A DNA stretch of 64,000 bases from Candidatus Heimdallarchaeota archaeon LC_2 (GTDB taxonomy: Archaea > Asgardarchaeota > Heimdallarchaeia > Heimdallarchaeales > Kariarchaeaceae). Below the pieces are notes generated by a model. The model was given only the letters and a program-made list of their open reading frames with translations. It searched no databases and was not told where the DNA came from. Position 1 is the first letter of the stretch. Each line of letters starts with the position of its first letter. Both the position numbers and the translations under genes were made by a program. This document shows, piece after piece, positions 42,656 through 51,653 of this stretch. The stretch is taken from NCBI GenBank assembly GCA_001940725.1, contig MDVR01000017.1, positions 1 through 64,000 of the forward strand, given 5' to 3'.

Positions 42656-43459
42656 TTATTTCTCCTCCGTTGCGGGTAAATAGAATACTCTTGGTTTTGT
42701 ACCTTCTTCTTCTTTCCATCTAAAACCTGCTCTTTCTTTTAACGTTTTATCAAGGAGAATTGTATCTCCATCTGAGTTTGTCATTGCATTTTCTAAAATG
42801 TTACCAAAATATAATGCACCCTCATCACATGAAGAAACGCAATGTGGAAGTTTTCCTTCGAATTGAAGACCACAGAATTCACATTTTCCAGTGATCCCTT
42901 GATCTCTAACTAATGTAAATGGCATTTGTCTATCATAAGCTTCATCTGGTATATCATCAGCTTTAGGATTCTTTTCCCAGAAGAAGAATCTAACTTCATA
43001 TGGACAAGCTGCCATACATAGTCGACAACCGATACATCTATCATGATCAATTAGTGTTAAATTATCTCCATCTCTTTTCCAAGCTGCACTTACTGGACAA
43101 ACATGTACACATGGTGGTTCTTTACATTGTTGACAAGGTCTTGGAAAGAAACTAGTTGATTTTGCTTCCTCGTGTACCATTTCAAATACTTTGATGTATT
43201 CGTGTTCATCAGGTGTATAATGGCCATCAATACATGCTTGTGTGCATCTTGGTACATCTTTATCAGTACAACCATCGCATTTTGCTAAATCAATAACCAT
43301 TCCCCACTGAGCATCAAAATCAGTTCGCCACTGATCATACGGTCGGTCTTTTTCCTCAACTAATCTTTCATCACCAGTTAATAATGTTGATCCAGTAAGA
43401 AATGCTGCAGATGTTGTAACACCTGCTACTTTAAGAAATTCTCTTCTACTTAATTTCAT
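42656..43459 (-). CDS. Tat-exported iron-sulfur electron-transfer subunit
   Basis: The 267-residue protein carries a Tat signal, SRREFLKVAG (4-13), followed by a hydrophobic stretch. Four cysteine groups ligate four [4Fe-4S] clusters: CDGCTDKDVPRCTQAC, CQQCKEPPCVHVCP, CIGCRLCMAACP, and CEFCG with CVSSC. It is related to the DmsB/PsrB/HybA subunits of membrane respiratory complexes. The tatA/tatC genes of the same window would serve its export. It is flanked by the DOMON gene (overlap of four bases) and the NrfD-like gene. The molybdenum catalytic subunit usual for such complexes is absent here. Confidence 0.93.
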   Translation of the reverse strand: MKLSRREFLKVAGVTTSAAFLTGSTLLTGDERLVEEKDRPYDQWRTDFDAQWGMVIDLAKCDGCTDKDVPRCTQACIDGHYTPDEHEYIKVFEMVHEEAKSTSFFPRPCQQCKEPPCVHVCPVSAAWKRDGDNLTLIDHDRCIGCRLCMAACPYEVRFFFWEKNPKADDIPDEAYDRQMPFTLVRDQGITGKCEFCGLQFEGKLPHCVSSCDEGALYFGNILENAMTNSDGDTILLDKTLKERAGFRWKEEEGTKPRVFYLPATEEK

Positions 43460-44592
43460 TCTTTTGAAACCTCCTTCTTCTTAGAGTTTTCTTCTCTTCC
43501 AATTTTATTTATTTTGAATAAATCAAATACTACTGATGAATAAAGGTAAATTAACCAGGAGACAAAGAAGAATAGTGCGAACACTAAGAAATTCCTCATG
43601 AAATGAGGACCAAGGGTGTCACGTAAATCTCCATATGTTGATTCTTCTACTACGACAACTTCTTCAATATCTAAAATGAAAGTTAATTCTTTTCGAGTGT
43701 GATTGATATCTCCAAAAAAGATTGAAACAAATTCTAACTCTCCAGTTTTCTCTACTTCTACCTCTAAATCAGCAGCTCCAGTATTATCAGTGAAGATATC
43801 TTGTAGTTTTACTAATCCAAAAATCGATTTTTGAAAATAACCAACTTCGTGATCATCACTTTGTGCACCAGCATTAAATTGAGAATGTAATGTAACAGTG
43901 CCATCATTATTATTGATAACATTAAAAGTAAAATCAGAATCTACCGGTGATCCTATAATTTTATCAACAATTTCTACAGTTTCACTACCAGAGTGTTCGT
44001 GATGCTCTCGATCAAAATCCTTACCTGTTCTCCTAAATGCGGTAAAGAATCCAAATCGATCCCCAACATGCCAAAATTGATCATGCCCCGCTGGATCATC
44101 TAAAGCCATTGGGATCATAAATTCAATAATTGTTTCTCCGTTCACTTCACTTCCCCCAGTAGAATCGAAACTTATGGAATCAGTATCAATAACAGGATCA
44201 GTTTGACCGTTAGCAAACATATCATTTATTGTTACAATATCTCCAACAGGGTCATAGGATGCCATAATTATGTTTCCACCAACCATAGTTGTACCTAATT
44301 CACCTAATCCTAACCCTATCCAACCGGTTCCATTAATCATGATTGCAACCGCGACATATGTGTCGTTATGTGCCCACCAAATTCTTGATACAAATTCTCC
44401 TCCAATGTTATTAACTTCTAGAAATGATGGATATTCATTTTCTCCAACAACTCCATCTTGTGCGATTCCTGAAAAATCAGAGTAATATAAGTACGCATAT
44501 GGTACATCAATATCATCTGCAGATACATAGATTGGATTTTGACTAAAAATTACAAATGATAGTAGTATAATGAATGATAGTTCCCTTTTCAA
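43456..44592 (-). CDS. DOMON-domain heme-binding membrane protein
   Basis: The 378-residue protein has a signal peptide (about 5-25), an extracellular DOMON-like beta sandwich (about 30-225) with WIGLGLGELGTTMVGGN, where hemes or sugars bind in this family, a second beta domain (about 225-320), and a C-terminal membrane helix (about 330-350). It overlaps the iron-sulfur gene by four bases and is first in the operon. It likely passes electrons outside the membrane via heme b; a heme axial ligand is not certain from sequence alone. Confidence 0.75.
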   Translation of the reverse strand: MKRELSFIILLSFVIFSQNPIYVSADDIDVPYAYLYYSDFSGIAQDGVVGENEYPSFLEVNNIGGEFVSRIWWAHNDTYVAVAIMINGTGWIGLGLGELGTTMVGGNIIMASYDPVGDIVTINDMFANGQTDPVIDTDSISFDSTGGSEVNGETIIEFMIPMALDDPAGHDQFWHVGDRFGFFTAFRRTGKDFDREHHEHSGSETVEIVDKIIGSPVDSDFTFNVINNNDGTVTLHSQFNAGAQSDDHEVGYFQKSIFGLVKLQDIFTDNTGAADLEVEVEKTGELEFVSIFFGDINHTRKELTFILDIEEVVVVEESTYGDLRDTLGPHFMRNFLVFALFFFVSWLIYLYSSVVFDLFKINKIGREENSKKKEVSKE

Positions 44593-44911
44593 AATTTCAC
44601 CTTTTGTCTTTTATCCCTATAAAGTGATATATATTGAGTTCAGATTACCTCATATTAAAATTGCTATACTTTCTTTATTAATAAGTGTAACATAATATGA
44701 TTTATCACAAATTTATGAACAATCATAAGCTAATGACTATTATTAACCCGCAATATTGCAAAAAATACGAAAAAATTCTTTTTTAATTTATTATTCTATA
44801 GAGATCAACTTCATGCCAAATTATAGAGTATATTTAATATCTGTATTCATTTAATTTAGCTTTCAAGAGATATTCCCCTTAATTTATATATTAAAAAGTA
44901 CATATTGACCA
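44593..44911. other. AT-rich divergent promoter region
   Basis: The 319-bp gap lies between the DOMON operon on one strand and the heme-protein gene on the other. It is AT-rich with several TATA-like runs (for example near 44880-44890), so it probably holds both promoters. No gene or RNA is apparent. Confidence 0.5.
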
Positions 44912-46169
44912 TACCACTAAATAATTACTATAAATTACATATCAATTTTTTATAATTATTTTTTGTTGGTGAATAAAATGAAGAAAAAATTATTAACTTT
45001 ACTGTTTATGATGGCATTTTTGAGTGGGTCAATATTGAGCTCTGCAGCTCCTGTAGTCTACACAAATACCGCATTAGACGGTACAACAATAACAATTGAT
45101 GGACAAATGGGAGATTGGGCAGATATTGATTCTGTCACAGTCACTCTAAAACCAGCCCGAGTTGTTGCAGAAGCTAATGCAAGTATTTCTGCAGATTTCT
45201 ATTCAACACACGATGATACCAAAATATATTTCTTAGTTGTAGTAACTGATGCTTACTATTTCTATAATTATGATACTGGTATCAATCACAGATATGCCCC
45301 CGCACTTGGTTTATCTTTTCCAATTGACGATGGTGCTAAAGCCGAATATATGGGTGGAACAGATAGAGATACCCTTGACAATATTGAACTCGTATCTGGA
45401 GAAGTTGATATTCTGCATTGGGAATTGGATACAATTGCTGGTGATACTGCTGGAGGTACTAAAAATACAACCACAGGTGCTAGTTTCGGAGATGGAACTG
45501 GAAATCTTGATGACGAATGGGCGAAATCTGCTGAAGATCGTACCACTAAATAATTACTATAAATTACATATCAATTTTTTATAATTATTTTTTGTTGGTG
45601 AATAAAATGAAGAAAAAATTATTAACTTTACTGTTTATGATGGCATTTTTGAGTGGGTCAATATTGAGCTCTGCAGCTCCTGTAGTCTACACAAATACCG
45701 CATTAGACGGTACAACAATAACAATTGATGGACAAATGGGAGATTGGGCAGATATTGATTCTGTCACAGTCACTCTAAAACCAGCCCGAGTTGTTGCAGA
45801 AGCTAATGCAAGTATTTCTGCAGATTTCTATTCAACACACGATGATACCAAAATATATTTCTTAGTTGTAGTAACTGATGCTTACTATTTCTATAATTAT
45901 GATACTGGTATCAATCACAGATATGCCCCCGCACTTGGTTTATCTTTTCCAATTGACGATGGTGCTAAAGCCGAATATATGGGTGGAACAGATAGAGATA
46001 CCCTTGACAATATTGAACTCGTATCTGGAGAAGTTGATATTCTGCATTGGGAATTGGATACAATTGCTGGTGATACTGCTGGAGGTACTAAAAATACAAC
46101 CACAGGTGCTAGTTTCGGAGATGGAACTGGAAATCTTGATGACGAATGGGCGAAATCTGCTGAAGATCG
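44912..46169. repeat. Perfect tandem duplication, unit 629 bp
   Basis: Positions 44912-45540 and 45541-46169 are identical as read by eye. The unit copies the promoter and the first two-thirds of the heme-protein gene. The unit length is not a multiple of three, so the first copy is cut off after the junction, while the second copy continues to the full gene. Junction microhomology is at most one or two bases. It is recent, or an assembly error. Confidence 0.92.
44978..45553 (+). pseudogene. Truncated first copy of the heme-protein gene
   Basis: This copy matches the gene at 45607 up to EDR, then runs into the start of the second unit and stops four codons later (TTK end). The C-terminal heme-domain part and membrane anchor are lost. 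Signal peptide and N-terminal domain remain, so a truncated secreted product is possible but probably not functional. Confidence 0.88.
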
Positions 46170-46539
46170 TCATGATGATAACGATGCTGCTACATCTGAA
46201 AACTCTTACCTAGGATCATGGGGATTCAGTGTAGCCAATCCATCAAACGGGACAGAAGGTAACTGGATGTTTGAAATTTCAAGAGATTTAGACACTGGTG
46301 ATATTCATGATGCTCAATTTGCGGAGACTGAAACTATTGATGTCGCAATTGCATACTGGACTCCAAATGAACAAACCAATAACAAATGGACTGATGACGG
46401 TCACTATGTAAATTACGATAATGTAATTGAAATGACATTAGAAGCAGTTGCAGATGAAGATGATAGTCCAGGATTTGGATTGTTCATTGCTTTCTCTGGA
46501 ATATTTGCCATGGCAGTCATTCTTAAGAAAAGAAACTAA
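45607..46539 (+). CDS. PGF-anchored ethylbenzene-dehydrogenase-like heme protein
   Basis: From the ATG at 45607 the protein has 310 residues: signal peptide (about 1-24), then a domain with DGQMGDWADIDSV, the opening of EB_dh/DOMON-type heme domains, and a later ILHWELD segment. The acidic C-terminal region leads to SPGFGLFIAFSGIFAM and KKRN, a PGF-CTERM-like signal for archaeosortase processing and lipid anchoring at the cell surface. It lies divergent to the DOMON operon, so it may carry electrons for the same process. An earlier start (TTG/GTG, five residues longer) is possible. Confidence 0.75.
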   Translation: MKKKLLTLLFMMAFLSGSILSSAAPVVYTNTALDGTTITIDGQMGDWADIDSVTVTLKPARVVAEANASISADFYSTHDDTKIYFLVVVTDAYYFYNYDTGINHRYAPALGLSFPIDDGAKAEYMGGTDRDTLDNIELVSGEVDILHWELDTIAGDTAGGTKNTTTGASFGDGTGNLDDEWAKSAEDRHDDNDAATSENSYLGSWGFSVANPSNGTEGNWMFEISRDLDTGDIHDAQFAETETIDVAIAYWTPNEQTNNKWTDDGHYVNYDNVIEMTLEAVADEDDSPGFGLFIAFSGIFAMAVILKKRN

Positions 46540-46718
46540 TTAAATTTTAAAATCGAATAGTCAAATAAATAAATATTTTCTAATTGTAATATTCAATTTG
46601 ACCATATATTATTTACATTAATAGGTTCTCAATTATATTTCCTCCCCATTCTCATGACATTAGACATGGGAATAGGAGGGAAATTTACAAAATTTTGGGA
46701 AGTTCAATATAACAGAAT

Positions 46719-47999
46719 CTAACTAATTTGAGAAATTGCTAATTCAGATGATTTAATACCTTTTGACCTTTGGTTGAGACTTCGTGAGTACAATCCCATA
46801 AGTATAGTTAAAATAAGGGTTAAAATGGAAGTAAAAGTGAATAAAATTTGTAATCCCTCAGATCTACTACCTGAATATCTTTCAAAAATTTCTAACATGG
46901 GTGACAAAAATGCGGAACTTATTGTCCTACCTGATGATATGTAAACTCCCAATACGCCCATGGCCATACCTCTTTGCGCAGGAATGGTGGCATTACTTGT
47001 TCCTCCTGATGTTGAAATATATCCAATCATAATTCCACCTGTTAATATAGTATAAACGACTAACAGTTCCAAAAATGAGTTAGTCAAAGGTAAAAGAAAA
47101 ATCATTGAACTAATAATAATCATTGATGTCATTACTGGACCTCTGAAACCATATTGATCAAATATTTTTCCAAAAAATGGTTTAAATAAGATTAGTATAA
47201 GTGTCGAACTCAATATGAGTGATGCAACAACACTTTTGTTATATCCCAAAGAAACAACTATTAGGAGAGGGATAAAGCTAGCTACAAAAAATTCAGTAAA
47301 AATGAATAACAATTCAAAAAGAAAAATAATTCTTAAACTGTATTCCTTAGTCATTTCAAAAACGGATTTGGACATATTGCTAAATGAACTTTTCAACGCC
47401 CCTAATCTTGATTCAACTTTCTTTCTATGCTCATCTTCTAAAACTTCAGGCAGTAGAATATAAGAAAATAACAATGCAATTAGCATAATAAGAAATGCAA
47501 TACCGAATAATCCAGTAACAGTTAAAATATCGTTATCAAGTACATAAACCGCAAGAAATGATCCTAATAATATCCCAATATCTTATCCCATAAAGATGAA
47601 TCCTTGAATTCTACCATAATTACCATCTGAAATATCACCTACATAGGAAAAAAATGCAGGCCAATGCATACTCATACCAATCCCAACAAGTAAAGAGGCT
47701 ATGAGGACAAAAGTCCAATGTGAAGCGTAATACATCATGCCTAGTGCAATTGTATAACATAAGTTTCCTGTAATAATTAATGGTTTCCGGCCTATTATTT
47801 GTGATAATTCAGAAAAAGGGACTCGTAAAAATATTTGAACTAAATTTCTTGTTGTTAATACAAACCCAATTATTATTGCTGTTACCTTAAGGTCATCAAG
47901 AACAATTACATAATAAGCTCCAAATATGCTCAATGAGAAAACGGAGAATATCTGTACAAATATGGCTGAAAAAATTTCCCTTCTGAAATAATTGTTCAA
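46719..47999 (-). pseudogene. MFS transporter interrupted by a stop codon
   Basis: The gene reads as a 12-helix major-facilitator transporter in two in-frame parts: 47999-47583 (first five helices, with the RVPFSELSQIIGRKP loop) and 47582-46719 (the remainder). A TAA after GFIFMG separates them; the paralogue at 51654-53006 has GFVFQGADVAI at that place, so the frame would otherwise continue. A single base change explains the stop. It is probably inactive, unless read through. Confidence 0.8.
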
Positions 48000-48226
48000 T
48001 TATTGTATTCTACTCCTTCTTCTTATATCTATGATTATAGTATCTATTCTTTCCTGTAATTTAATATTTTCAACAAAAATGTTGTTTTACAAATATTTTT
48101 CAATTTGAGAGTTAAATAAGAAAATCTCAATTTTGTATGATTATTTTTATTTAATGTCATATGTTGAATACTTTTACCTGTAGATTTAATTTAAAGTAAT
48201 TTGTTGATAAAAATAGAAGAAATAAA

Positions 48227-48784
48227 TTGTCAAAGAAGGTCAAAAAATCTACCATTTCAGAGTTCGTTACACAAGTATATGTCATTCATCGCACCGGTAT
48301 GGTAATACTCAGTCGGAAGTATGCAGATAGCTGTATTGAAAGTGATCCTCAGCTTGTTGGGGGATTAATAGCTGCGATTATGACAGTAACAAGTTCTACA
48401 GCATCTAATGTAACATCATGTATTGGAGCTGAAGATGGGAGACATAAATTATTAGAATTTACTACAACTTGCTCTAGATGGATTATTAGTGAAGCTGATG
48501 ATTTCGTGGTCACGGTTTTAGTACCAAATACTTCACCTCTATTGGAAAAAATAAATTTAATTTCACGCGTTGCAGAACAAATTCTTGAAACCTACCTTTT
48601 GTATAAGCAATTTACAATTCAGACAGAAGAAACCGTAGAGGACGACAACGACGAGCAAATAGAATTGGGTAACACAATTGATAATTTCGTTTCAGATGTA
48701 ATTAAAGAATTCTCTGGTCAAATATTAGATTTTTCCAAGGAGGGTTCAATTGATCATTATGAATTTCCAGTTGACACAATGTAG
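48227..48784 (+). CDS. Longin/roadblock-like protein
   Basis: The 185-residue protein starts with TTG. Its first 120 residues, VYVIHRTGMVILSRKYADS and DPQLVGGLIAAIMTVTSS, follow the pattern of the longin/roadblock-like domains at 30954 and in the giant protein (IIM-K-G-P-[FY]-[ED], then PTLVAG--SA). The C-terminal part (about 125-185) is acidic and helical and differs. Such proteins are linked to small GTPases in Asgard archaea, but no GTPase gene is in the window. It stands alone, 115 bp before a CBS-domain gene. Confidence 0.65.
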   Translation: MSKKVKKSTISEFVTQVYVIHRTGMVILSRKYADSCIESDPQLVGGLIAAIMTVTSSTASNVTSCIGAEDGRHKLLEFTTTCSRWIISEADDFVVTVLVPNTSPLLEKINLISRVAEQILETYLLYKQFTIQTEETVEDDNDEQIELGNTIDNFVSDVIKEFSGQILDFSKEGSIDHYEFPVDTM

Positions 48785-48899
48785 TGTGACTAATAATAAC
48801 ATTAGTAATCTTATCAGCTAAATTAAAATTAAATATGTTTCAAATTCACTTCCATTCTGTCATAAAATCTTAATTGTATGGAATAATTAGTGATGTATA

Positions 48900-49322
48900 A
48901 TGAATGTAGGCGACGTTGAGATAGAAGATGATTACATAACGGTGAAAAATACAGATACAATTCTTGCAGTTGCAAAAGCTATTGCAAAATCAGCAATTCC
49001 TGATGCAGTTGTCCTAAATGAGAATGATAAAGTAGTCGGTGCACTAGATGATTTTGACATTATTTCTAAGGTGATTGCAGTTGAAAAGGATCACAACACT
49101 ATTACAGCTGAAGAAGTAATGTATGCCCCCCCTCCAGTAAGAAAAACAACCACCTTGGAAGAAACCCATAAAATTATGCAGGAATTAGACGCTACAATGC
49201 TTCCAGTAGTTGATGATGAGTTAAAATTATTAGGAGTCGTCACGATCATGGATGTACTTGAAGGTCTTTCGGGGGATTATAAGAAATTATCATTTTTCGA
49301 AAAATTAAAACTACTTTTTTGA
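48900..49322 (+). CDS. CBS-domain pair protein
   Basis: The 140-residue protein is a single CBS pair (Bateman module). The first repeat contains PDAVVLNENDKVVGALDDFDI, and the second, beginning VRKTTTLEETHKIM, ends LPVVDDELKLLGVVTIMDVL. It probably senses an adenine nucleotide. The gene converges with the MoaD-like gene. No effector domain is present, so it would act on a partner. Confidence 0.85.
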   Translation: MNVGDVEIEDDYITVKNTDTILAVAKAIAKSAIPDAVVLNENDKVVGALDDFDIISKVIAVEKDHNTITAEEVMYAPPPVRKTTTLEETHKIMQELDATMLPVVDDELKLLGVVTIMDVLEGLSGDYKKLSFFEKLKLLF

Positions 49323-49330
49323 TTTCTAAC

Positions 49331-49552
49331 TTATCCACCACCAAATATTGGAGAGAGAAGAACATAGTCATCATTCTCAATTATTGAATTCATTGATCCC
49401 CCTTTAGTTTCATTTATGACAACAAAAATATGTTCATTCGGTAGATCAAAGTTAATAATTTCTTTTAATGGAGTTGGTATTTTGATTTCAACTTCTTTTG
49501 TTTCAAACCCAGCAATTCTCTTTAATGAACTGATTAATTTAATTCGAACCAA
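49331..49552 (-). CDS. MoaD/ThiS-like sulfur carrier ending in GGG
   Basis: The 73-residue protein has the MoaD/ThiS beta-grasp: KLISSLKRIAGFETKEVEI, a helix, a variable part, then ENDDYVLLSPIFGGG. The C-terminal glycines can be activated by adenylation and carry sulfur for pterin cofactor or tRNA synthesis. It starts with TTG. It lies directly downstream of the AOR gene on the same strand, the common position of a MoaD partner for tungstopterin assembly. It is unlike the two ubiquitin-like modifiers, which lack GG. Confidence 0.85.
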   Translation of the reverse strand: MVRIKLISSLKRIAGFETKEVEIKIPTPLKEIINFDLPNEHIFVVINETKGGSMNSIIENDDYVLLSPIFGGG

Positions 49553-49644
49553 GCTAATCTATAATTTTTAATTTATTATATTAAATGAATAATCTTCTGT
49601 TTTGAGAATAATTAAGTAGTAGAACTTTATTATTTAATATCTCT

Positions 49645-51495
49645 TTATTTTAGGGTGATAACTTGGTCCATCATATCAGCTTCAGCTTCCAGCGATAACT
49701 CATACATTAATTCCCTAGTAGGTATGCCTCTATCGTCCCACTTTCTAAGTCTATAATAATGGCTTAACAACTTCTCATAATCATTTTTGTTTAGATGTTT
49801 GTCAGTGTAAGATCCTCCATCTTTAAGTCCTTCATTAAACCATCTTGCAGGAGGATAATCCATATTGCGATTCCACTGTTTGCCCTCAGCTAAGAATTCT
49901 CTTACCCAATAGGCCCTCATTAATGCATAAATCCGATCAGCCACCTCAAATACTTCATCAAGATTCCAATCATCCCTTCCAGTGACTTTTTGTAAGAATT
50001 TAGGATAGTTTTCCAAATCATAACCAAGTTCAATCCATGGAAATCTACAAGTTGTTAAGCTTTCAAACATTCCTCCACGGATCCGTTGCAGTTCAATAAC
50101 TTTAGCTGCTTTATCTTCAGTATAGGCGTCGCGCTCAGAGTGCTGAATCTCCCACTGAATAACCCATGCATCTTTGTGATGTGCGCCTATGGGAGACGTT
50201 CCGAAAGACAATGCCATGCCTGGAACAGTTCCTGCATTATAAGCAGAAGCCTCTAATCCTTTGACTTGAATTGCCCAATTCTTTGCTTGATCACCCCATC
50301 TTTCTGCCATCCTCATCGTACCCTCAGCTAGTAGATTACCAATATCATCTGAACGCATAGTTAAACGAGTGATTAATTCTTTTGATTTTTCATAATTACC
50401 AAAACCATAATCATCACCTAATATACCATTTTCTGCTGCTTCAGCAGCCATTCCGAGGACAGAACCAAGTGAAATTGTATCCAAGCCATAATCATCAGCC
50501 ATATAGTTAAGAGTTCCAACTTTAGGCAGATCACCAATACCTATATTCGGACCCAACATGCCAATATTTTCATAATCTAATTCTGAATCGTTCCCATCTT
50601 CGTCCTTAATGACCATCCCACATTGCATATTACATCTAGGACATCCATATTGTGTGATTTTTGTTTCACCGAGTTTATCCCCATCAACTTCTTTGGCTTT
50701 AGAGAATTTACCAGCTGTGAAATTGTTTACAGGTAAAGTACTAGTCTCTTGCAAAAATTCCAAAATCATTGTGGTACCCATTCTCATCCATTCTGAATAG
50801 AATCCCGCTTTCTTGACATCTTTGTAACCATCACTTCCCAACTTCTTTGTTTCTTTTTCATGAACAACAGGAAAACTGCCTGTACCAATAACAACAATTG
50901 ATTTCAGATTTTTTGAGCCCATAACTGCACCCATACCCGGCCTACCACCGGATCTTCCTTCTTGACTTCGTACAGTAGCATATTTCACAAGATTTTCTCC
51001 TGCTTGACCTATAGAAAGAAAACCTGATTTTTTACCATATTTTTCCATAAGATATTCTTCAGTATCATATGTACCTTTCCCCCAAATTTCAGAAGCATCT
51101 AAAAATTCAATCTGGTCATTTCTAATTACAACATATGTTGGGGAAGCAGCCTTTCCTTTAACAATAATTCCATCATAGCCAGCCTTCTTTAATTGGGGAC
51201 TCGCCCGAGTTCCTAGATTCCCATCTCCGTATCCCCCTGTGAGAGGGCTTTTGGAGGCCACGATCATCTTACTACTGGATGGTAACATAAGACCTGAAAG
51301 GGGGCCGATTGCAAAAACCAACCAATTGTCTGGATCATAAGGGGCGGTTCCAGTCGGAACATTATCCCATAGCAGTTTTACTGCGAATCCACGTCCACCA
51401 ATAAATTTGGTTTCCCATTCTTTGGGATATTCAAAGTTAGAAGCTGTTTTTGATGACATATCTAACATCAACAATTTACCATGATAGCCACTCAT
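49645..51495 (-). CDS. aor: AOR-family tungsten aldehyde:ferredoxin oxidoreductase
   Basis: The 616-residue enzyme fits AOR (about 600-610): the N-terminus SGYHGKLLMLDMSSKTA, the GGRGFAVKLLWDNVP segment, SGLMLPSSSKMIVASKSPLTG, and CPRCNMQCG with a later TTCRF for the [4Fe-4S] cluster. These enzymes oxidise aldehydes to acids and reduce ferredoxin, using a tungsten bis-pterin. The MoaD-like gene follows. The window shows no electron acceptor gene beside it. Confidence 0.95.
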   Translation of the reverse strand: MSGYHGKLLMLDMSSKTASNFEYPKEWETKFIGGRGFAVKLLWDNVPTGTAPYDPDNWLVFAIGPLSGLMLPSSSKMIVASKSPLTGGYGDGNLGTRASPQLKKAGYDGIIVKGKAASPTYVVIRNDQIEFLDASEIWGKGTYDTEEYLMEKYGKKSGFLSIGQAGENLVKYATVRSQEGRSGGRPGMGAVMGSKNLKSIVVIGTGSFPVVHEKETKKLGSDGYKDVKKAGFYSEWMRMGTTMILEFLQETSTLPVNNFTAGKFSKAKEVDGDKLGETKITQYGCPRCNMQCGMVIKDEDGNDSELDYENIGMLGPNIGIGDLPKVGTLNYMADDYGLDTISLGSVLGMAAEAAENGILGDDYGFGNYEKSKELITRLTMRSDDIGNLLAEGTMRMAERWGDQAKNWAIQVKGLEASAYNAGTVPGMALSFGTSPIGAHHKDAWVIQWEIQHSERDAYTEDKAAKVIELQRIRGGMFESLTTCRFPWIELGYDLENYPKFLQKVTGRDDWNLDEVFEVADRIYALMRAYWVREFLAEGKQWNRNMDYPPARWFNEGLKDGGSYTDKHLNKNDYEKLLSHYYRLRKWDDRGIPTRELMYELSLEAEADMMDQVITLK

Positions 51496-51653
51496 TACAT
51501 TTTCAAAGTGAATTCTTGCTACTTTAAATTATACGAGTGTTGATTGTTTTTACGTTGTAATTTATAGGTTACAATCGATAATCTAGGCTTTTCTAAATAA
51601 GAATCTTCCAACACTGTAGTTAAAATGCAAAATTACTTTCCTCGAGTAGAAAT

